Part shown: in pieces, positions 59,509-64,000 of the stretch
Numbering within the stretch: position 1 is the stretch's first letter
Layout of the letters: each line of letters starts with the position of its first letter
DNA from: Streptomyces cellulosae
GTDB taxonomy: Bacteria > Actinomycetota > Actinomycetes > Streptomycetales > Streptomycetaceae
NCBI RefSeq assembly: GCF_000721105.1
Contig: NZ_JOEV01000011.1
Span: 159,124-223,123 of the forward strand
Length of the DNA stretch: 64,000 nucleotides
Reading direction: 5' to 3'
Translations under genes and position numbers: made by a program
The notes under the pieces: model-generated
The model's database searches: none
Told to the model about the DNA's origin: nothing
What the model saw: only the letters and a program-made list of their open reading frames with translations

Positions 59509-60627
59509 TTACCCGGCCTGCCGGAACCGCGTGGTCCTGTGCACCGGATCCGTGTCGATCTTCGGAATGACGTGCTCCCCGATCAGCCGGATCGTCTGCA
59601 ACGTCTCCTCCTTCGGCACCCCCACCGGCAGCCCGAAGCTCAGCTGATCGGCCCCCGCCTGCTCCCACCGCTTGCACTGCCGGAACACCTCGTCCGGGTC
59701 CCCGCAGATCAGCAGCTCCTCCTCGATGAGGAGCTCGACGAACTCCGCGGTGTACTCGGGCAGGGTCTCCGGCCACACCGGGAACCCCTCGGGGCGGGGG
59801 AACGTGTCGTGGTACCGGAACACCAGCGAGGGCAGGTAGTGCAGTCCGCCGTTGACCGCGATCTCGATCGCCTCCGCGTGCGTCGGCGCGCAGATCGCGG
59901 TCGTCGTCACCATCACGTTGTCGTTGACGAAGTCCCCGACCGGCTCGGCGTCCACGACCGCGCTCTTGTACTGCTCCAGCACCCACTCCATGTCGGAGAC
60001 CTTCTGCACGCTGAAGCCGAGCACCCCGAGGCCCTTCCTCGCGGCCATGGCGTACGAGGGCGGCGATCCGGCGGCGTACCACATCGCGGGGTGGGACTTC
60101 CCGTACGGCTTGGGGAGCACCTTGCGGGGCGGGAGCTGCCAGTGCTTGCCCCTGAAGCCCTCGTACTCGTCCTGGAGCCACATCTTCGGGAACTCGGCGA
60201 TGGTCTCCTCCCAGATCTCCTTCGTGTAGTTCATGTCGGTGATGCCGGGGAGGAAGCCGAGGATCTCGTGCGAGCCGGCGCCGCGCCCGCTGCCGAACTC
60301 GAAGCGGTTCTCGGTGAGATGGTCGAGCATGGCGACCTTCTCGGCGACCTTCACCGGGTGGTTGACCTGGGCGAGGGGATTGAAGATCCCGGACCCGAGG
60401 TGGATGCGGTCGGTGGCGTGCGCCAGATAGCCGAGGAAGACGTCGTTCGCCGAGAGGTGCGAGTACTCCTCCAGGAAGTGGTGCTCGGAGGCCCAGGCGT
60501 ACTTGAAGCCGGACCTGTCCGCCTGGATGACGTACTCGGTCTCCTCCATCAGCGCCTTGTGTTCGGCCAGCGGATCGGTCTCGGCGCGCTTGCCCACGTA
60601 TCCCTGTACAAAGAGCCCGAATTCCAC
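59509..60627 (-). CDS. LLM class flavin-dependent oxidoreductase
   Basis: Starting at GTG 60627, the 372-residue protein has the luciferase-like barrel: MEFGLFVQGYVGKRAETDPL, FKYAWASEHHFLEEYSHLSA (EHHF, flavin-site), IHLGSGIFNPLAQVNHPVKV, AEKVAMLDHLTENRFEFGSG and RGAGSHEILGF. EHHF and the GRGAGSHE segment point to the FMN-type group of LLM monooxygenases, not the F420 group, though this is not certain. Two shared operators lie in the 140 bases before it, so it starts the second transcription unit of the cluster. Confidence 0.92.
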   Translation of the reverse strand: MEFGLFVQGYVGKRAETDPLAEHKALMEETEYVIQADRSGFKYAWASEHHFLEEYSHLSANDVFLGYLAHATDRIHLGSGIFNPLAQVNHPVKVAEKVAMLDHLTENRFEFGSGRGAGSHEILGFLPGITDMNYTKEIWEETIAEFPKMWLQDEYEGFRGKHWQLPPRKVLPKPYGKSHPAMWYAAGSPPSYAMAARKGLGVLGFSVQKVSDMEWVLEQYKSAVVDAEPVGDFVNDNVMVTTTAICAPTHAEAIEIAVNGGLHYLPSLVFRYHDTFPRPEGFPVWPETLPEYTAEFVELLIEEELLICGDPDEVFRQCKRWEQAGADQLSFGLPVGVPKEETLQTIRLIGEHVIPKIDTDPVHRTTRFRQAG

Positions 60628-60653
60628 GGAGGTTCACCGTCCCCACGGTCGTT

Positions 60654-60670
60654 TCTGACGCTTCGTCAGA
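60654..60670. promoter_or_regulatory. Shared operator, site 2 (TCTGACG-N3-CGTCAGA)
   Basis: Arms identical to site 1 at 32966, spacer CTT. It lies 27 bases before the LLM start. Confidence 0.75.
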
Positions 60671-60713
60671 TTCATGGATCAGACTGTTCCACCGGCCACT
60701 GGGGGCGTCAATA

Positions 60714-60730
60714 GCTGACGAGCCGTCAGC
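60714..60730. promoter_or_regulatory. Shared operator, site 3 (GCTGACG-N3-CGTCAGC)
   Basis: A perfect palindrome differing from sites 1 and 2 only in the outermost base pair, spacer AGC. It is 60 bp (about six turns) centre to centre from site 2. Confidence 0.75.
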
Positions 60731-60767
60731 TGGAGCCCGTAGCGTCGGCCGATGCCCACCCGAGCGG

Positions 60768-61520
60768 TCAGCCGATGCTCACGCCCGCCAGCCACCCGCC
60801 GTCGATCACGAACGGCTGCCCGGTGATGTAGGAGGAGTCGTCGCAGCTGAGGAAGAGCGCGAGGCGGGCGACCTCCTCCGGCCTCCCGATCCGGCCGAGC
60901 GGTACGAGCTTGCGGTACAGCGCGTCCGTCGCTCCCTCGGCGCCGGCACCGGGATTGCTCATCGCGGTGTCGATGGCGCCGGGGCACACGGCGTTGACCC
61001 GCACTCCCTGGTCCGCCAGCTCCAGCGCGGCCACCCGGGTCAGCCCGACGATCGCGTGCTTGCTGGCCGCGTACGCCCCCACGTACGCCATGCCGGTCAT
61101 CCCGGTGTACGAGGCGGTGTTGACGATCGTGCCGCCCCCGGCCGCGGCGATCTTGGGCCCGGTGGTCTTGATGCCGAGGAACGCCCCGACCTGGTTGACC
61201 CGCACGACCCGCATGAACTCGTCGAGAGGCGTGTCGACGAGGGTGTTGAAGCGCAGGATGCCGGCGTTGTTGACGAGCCCGTCGACACGGCCGTACGCCG
61301 CCACGACGGTGTCGACCGCGGCCCTCCACTCCTCCTCGCGCCCCACGTCGAGGTGCACGTACAGCGCGCCGATCTCCTTCGCGAGGTCCTGTCCCTGGTC
61401 GTCCAGCACATCCGCCACGACGACCTCGGCGCCCTCCTCCCGGAACAGCCGGGCCTCCTGCTCCCCCTGCCCGCGTGCCGCGCCGGTGACGAGCACGACA
61501 CGTCCGTCCAGCTTGCCCAT
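60768..61520 (-). CDS. SDR family NAD(P)-dependent oxidoreductase
   Basis: The 250-residue protein has the full classical SDR set: VTGAARGQGEQEA (TGxxxGxG), NNAGI near 86, the Ser in NTASYTG, YAASK (Tyr, Lys) near 152-156, and PGAIDTAMSNPG. Cofactor NAD is favoured by the Asp after strand 2 (VVADV). ATG (61520) begins 1 base after the stop of the LLM gene at 61522. It ends the first half of the cluster, before the two operators. Confidence 0.94.
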   Translation of the reverse strand: MGKLDGRVVLVTGAARGQGEQEARLFREEGAEVVVADVLDDQGQDLAKEIGALYVHLDVGREEEWRAAVDTVVAAYGRVDGLVNNAGILRFNTLVDTPLDEFMRVVRVNQVGAFLGIKTTGPKIAAAGGGTIVNTASYTGMTGMAYVGAYAASKHAIVGLTRVAALELADQGVRVNAVCPGAIDTAMSNPGAGAEGATDALYRKLVPLGRIGRPEEVARLALFLSCDDSSYITGQPFVIDGGWLAGVSIG

Positions 61521-61521
61521 G

Positions 61522-62448
61522 TCACTCCCGGGTGAGAAGCGGGGCCACCTCGGCCCCGAACGCGGTCATCTGGTCGGTGAGTTCGGCGCGGTCGCGGCTG
61601 CGGAAGCGGACCTGGAGCTGGTCGACACCCATCGCCCGGTAGGCGCGCAGGGACTCGGCGAGCGCGTCGGGCGGCCCGGTGAGCGTGCGGCGGCCCACAT
61701 CCCAGGCCGGGGTGCCGACGTACAGCGGTTCGGCGATCGCACCGAGGACGAAGGGCGCCCGGAGGGAATGCTCCGCCCTCAGCCGCCTGATCCGTTCGAT
61801 CTGCGCGGGCAGCCGCTCCCGCGGGTCCCCCTGCGGCAGCCAGCCGTCGCCCTTGAGCGCGGCGCGGCGTACGGCGGCGGGTGAGGAGCCGCCCACCCAG
61901 AGGGGGACGCGGGGCTGGGCGGGGCGGGGGCGCTGGCCGAGGTCCTGGAAGTCGTGGAGCTTGCCGTGGTGTTCGGGGAACTCGTCGGGCCCGAGGGCGG
62001 TGCGCAGGGCGTCGATCGACTCGTCGAGGACGGCCCCGCGCTGCCGGAAGTCGACGCCGAGCGCCTCGAACTCCTCCGGTACGTGCCCGGCGCCGACCCC
62101 GAGGAGCAGCCGCCCGCCGCTGAGGTGGTCGAGGGTGGCGTACTGCTTGGCGGTGAGGAGGGGGTGGCGCAGGCCGACCACCGCGACATGGCTGAGCAGC
62201 CGGACGCGTGCGGTGGCGGCGGCCAGGTAGGCGAGGGTGGCGACGGGGTCGTACCAGACCGTGCCCATCGCGGACGCGAGCCGGCGTGGGACGGCGACGT
62301 GGTCGCAGCAGGCGACGTACGAGAACCCGGCCCGCTCGGCGGCCCGCGCGATCTCGACGATGTCGGGCGGGCCGGCGGACGCCTCCCAGGGCTCGGCGTA
62401 GATCGCGCTCTGGGACTGGACGGGGAGCTGGATGCCGTACTCGATCAC
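61522..62448 (-). CDS. LLM class F420-dependent oxidoreductase (TIGR03619-like)
   Basis: Starting at GTG 62448, which overlaps the upstream stop (GTGA), the 308-residue enzyme reads IEYGIQLPVQSQSAIYAEPW, VACCDHVAVPRRLASAMGTV, HVAVVGLRHPLLTAKQYATL and DHLSGGRLLLGVGAGHVPEE. The DHVAVP and LLGVGAGHVPEEF pattern is typical of the F420-binding TIGR03619 group. It transfers hydride between F420 and an unknown organic substrate. The overlaps on both sides show tight coupling with the amidohydrolase and SDR genes. Confidence 0.92.
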   Translation of the reverse strand: MIEYGIQLPVQSQSAIYAEPWEASAGPPDIVEIARAAERAGFSYVACCDHVAVPRRLASAMGTVWYDPVATLAYLAAATARVRLLSHVAVVGLRHPLLTAKQYATLDHLSGGRLLLGVGAGHVPEEFEALGVDFRQRGAVLDESIDALRTALGPDEFPEHHGKLHDFQDLGQRPRPAQPRVPLWVGGSSPAAVRRAALKGDGWLPQGDPRERLPAQIERIRRLRAEHSLRAPFVLGAIAEPLYVGTPAWDVGRRTLTGPPDALAESLRAYRAMGVDQLQVRFRSRDRAELTDQMTAFGAEVAPLLTRE

Positions 62449-63707
62449 CTCGGGCCGCCCCACAGTCCGTCCGGCGTGAGCCCGAGCAGGTCGATGGCGT
62501 TCCCACGGACGATCCGTTCCACCACGTCCGCCGGCAGGTGCCCCATCTGGGCCTCGCCGACCTCGCGGGACTTGGGCCAGGTGGAGTCGGAGTGGGGGTA
62601 GTCGGTCTCGTAGAGCACGTTGCCGACTCCGATGGAGTCGAGGTTCCTGAGGCCGAAGGCGTCGTCGAAGAAGCAGCCGTAGACGTGCTCGGCGAAGAGT
62701 TCGGACGGCGGGCGGTGGACCTTCTCGGCGACGCCGCCCCAGCCGCGGTTCTCCTCCCACACCACGTCCGCGCGTTCCAGGATGTAGGGGATCCAGCCGA
62801 TCTGGCCCTCCGCGTACATCACCTTGAGGTTCGGGAAGCGTTCGAACTTGCCGCTCATCAGCCAGTCGACCATCGAGAAGCAGCAGTTGGCGAAGGTGAT
62901 GGTGGAGCCGACGGCGGGCGGGGCGTCGGCGGAGGTGGAGGGCATCCGGCTGCTGGAGCCGATGTGCATGGCGACGACCGTGCCGGTCTCGTCGCAGGCG
63001 GCGAGGAACGGATCCCAGTCGTCGGTGTGCACGGACGGCAGGCCGAGGTGCGGGGGTATCTCGGAGAAGGCGACCGCCCGGACCCCGCGGGCCGCGTTGC
63101 GCCGGACCTCCTGGGCGGCGAGCTCGGCGTCCCACAGCGGGATGAGGGTGAGCGGGATGAGCCGGCCGTGTGCCTCGGGGCCGCACCACTCCTCCACCAT
63201 CCAGTCGTTGTACGCCTGGACGCACAGCAGCCCGAGCTCGTGGTCCTTCGCCTCGGTGAAGGTCTGGCCGCAGAAGCGCGGGAAGGTTGGGAAGCAGAGG
63301 GCGGACTGGACGTGGTTGACGTCCATGTCGGCGAGACGGGCGGGGACGTCGTACGACCCGGGCCGCATCTGCTCGTAGGTGATGACCTCGAGCTTGATCT
63401 CGTCCCTGCTGTAGCCGACGGCGGTGTCGAGGCGGGTCAGCGGCCGGTGCAGGTCCTCGTAGATCCACCAGTCGCCGAGCGGACCGTCGTCCGTGCCCGG
63501 GGTGCCCATGACGGGCTTGAACCGGCCGCCGAGGAAGGTCATTTCCTTCAGGGGCGCACGGACCGTGCGGGGTCCGATGTCGAGGTACTTCTTCGGGAGC
63601 CGGTCCTGCCAGACGGTGGCGGGCTCCACGGTGTGGTCGTCGACGGAGATGATCAGCGGGAGGGGGGTGGTGGGGGTGTGAGTGTGGGTGCCGTCTTTGG
63701 TCTCCAT
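62445..63707 (-). CDS. Amidohydrolase family (amidohydrolase 2-like, TIM-barrel) protein
   Basis: The 420-residue protein starts at ATG 63707. IISVDDHTVEPATVWQDRLP gives the first strand (DDHT replaces DxHxH), then GRLIPLTLIPLWDAELAAQE, AMHIGSSSRMPSTS, YAEGQIGWIPYILERADVVW and YETDYPHSDSTWPKSREV (Asp and PH). It matches the decarboxylase-like amidohydrolase 2 group (ACMSD-related). Metal ligands partly deviate (DDHT, not DTHxH). It heads the cluster and has a shared operator 20-37 bases upstream. Confidence 0.88.
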   Translation of the reverse strand: METKDGTHTHTPTTPLPLIISVDDHTVEPATVWQDRLPKKYLDIGPRTVRAPLKEMTFLGGRFKPVMGTPGTDDGPLGDWWIYEDLHRPLTRLDTAVGYSRDEIKLEVITYEQMRPGSYDVPARLADMDVNHVQSALCFPTFPRFCGQTFTEAKDHELGLLCVQAYNDWMVEEWCGPEAHGRLIPLTLIPLWDAELAAQEVRRNAARGVRAVAFSEIPPHLGLPSVHTDDWDPFLAACDETGTVVAMHIGSSSRMPSTSADAPPAVGSTITFANCCFSMVDWLMSGKFERFPNLKVMYAEGQIGWIPYILERADVVWEENRGWGGVAEKVHRPPSELFAEHVYGCFFDDAFGLRNLDSIGVGNVLYETDYPHSDSTWPKSREVGEAQMGHLPADVVERIVRGNAIDLLGLTPDGLWGGPR

Positions 63708-63727
63708 GGCGCTGACGGTAGCGCCGA

Positions 63728-63744
63728 TCTGACGATCCGTCAGC
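63728..63744. promoter_or_regulatory. Shared operator, site 4 (TCTGACG-N3-CGTCAGC)
   Basis: Six of seven arm pairs hold (outer pair T/C mismatched), spacer ATC. It lies 20 bases before the amidohydrolase start. Confidence 0.65.
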
Positions 63745-63936
63745 TCCGCGTGCGGGGCCCGGTTGTGGCGGCTCGTGTGCGGGCGTGTGCGAAGAGAGAG
63801 TGAGGGCCTTGTGACATCCCGCGCGCCTGTCTGTGATCGCGCCCTCCACAGCTGACGCATCTGCCATGAACAAGGCAAACTGGCGGGGTTGTAAACAGGC
63901 CCTAGTGCTGCACCGCACAAGTTCCGCCGATGGCTA
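63745..63936. other. Gap before the right-edge gene
   Basis: No gene or hairpin is evident. A promoter for the amidohydrolase cluster must lie on its left side. Confidence 0.35.
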
Positions 63937-64000
63937 TCAGGCGGTGAGGTGTTTGTTGATGGCGTCGATGTCGAGGCGGTCATGCGTGGTACGGGTGCCC
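63937..64000 (-). CDS. Partial gene at window edge, possibly a transposase C-terminus
   Basis: The minus strand ends with GTRTTHDRLDIDAINKHLTA and a TGA at 63937-63939. The short basic/acidic tail followed at once by GTGCAGCAC-type sequence resembles an insertion-sequence end, but 20 residues are not enough to name a family. The rest lies beyond the window. Confidence 0.4.
   Translation of the reverse strand, partial: GTRTTHDRLDIDAINKHLTA

Overview
The window is high-GC DNA with GTG/TTG starts, strong GGAGG ribosome binding sites and typical actinomycete families (SARP-free but rich in XRE/DUF397 pairs, LLM flavin/F420 enzymes, FO synthase, DUF6879, Uma2). It is a Streptomyces chromosome. 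No rRNA, intact tRNA, CRISPR array or intact mobile element was seen.

Layout. 1-2.35 kb is a boneyard: a decayed flavin reductase, a Uma2 gene, a degenerate tRNA-Arg-like attachment site, a fragment of an element excisionase and the tail of an IS5-type transposase. 2.35-7.2 kb carries a P-loop kinase, a secreted serine hydrolase, and a LysR gene divergent from an unusual inositol-phosphatase-like protein and an F420-type NADP reductase. 7.4-19.2 kb is a membrane/stress block: a large LuxR (LAL) regulator, an MFS pump, small membrane proteins, a BrkB protein, a SHOCT protein, a DUF7144 protein, a lipid kinase and MscL with a zinc-ribbon tail. Three genes here share a CACCC-N5-GGGTGAG-like upstream box. 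19.2-32 kb is core-like: a phosphotransferase, RidA, an MFS/ArsR pair, glutathione peroxidase, a DUF397/XRE pair, a GPP34 protein, a D-Ala-D-Ala carboxypeptidase with a long acidic tail that changes frame at a 15-copy hexanucleotide tract, and a large membrane protein.

32-44 kb holds an EthD-like protein/SDR pair, a sodium:solute symporter, an ADP-ribosylglycohydrolase homologue that has lost its metal ligands, a transpeptidase-like protein without its cysteine, FO synthase (cofactor F420 synthesis), an LLM F420 enzyme and a Tat-exported PHP phosphoesterase. 44.4-51.3 kb is an alpha-glucoside uptake and hydrolysis cluster (GH13, two permeases, binding lipoprotein, LacI) with a matching pair of LacI operators. 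Its LacI gene runs into a deletion scar that joins two truncated genes. 51.3-55.9 kb has DUF397, a Ddn-like protein, a PEBP/DtxR operon, GntR and an XRE/DUF6879 pair.

56.3-63.7 kb is a tight minus-strand catabolic cluster: amidohydrolase, LLM, SDR, LLM, D-aminoacylase-like and aldehyde dehydrogenase. The main discovery candidate is a 17-bp palindrome, TCTGACG-N3-CGTCAGA. It occurs before the first gene of this cluster and twice before its second half, and again, 28 kb away, between the SDR and EthD-like genes at 33 kb. This suggests one TetR-type regulon for an undescribed, probably F420-linked, degradation pathway. A partial gene, perhaps a transposase, enters at the right edge.
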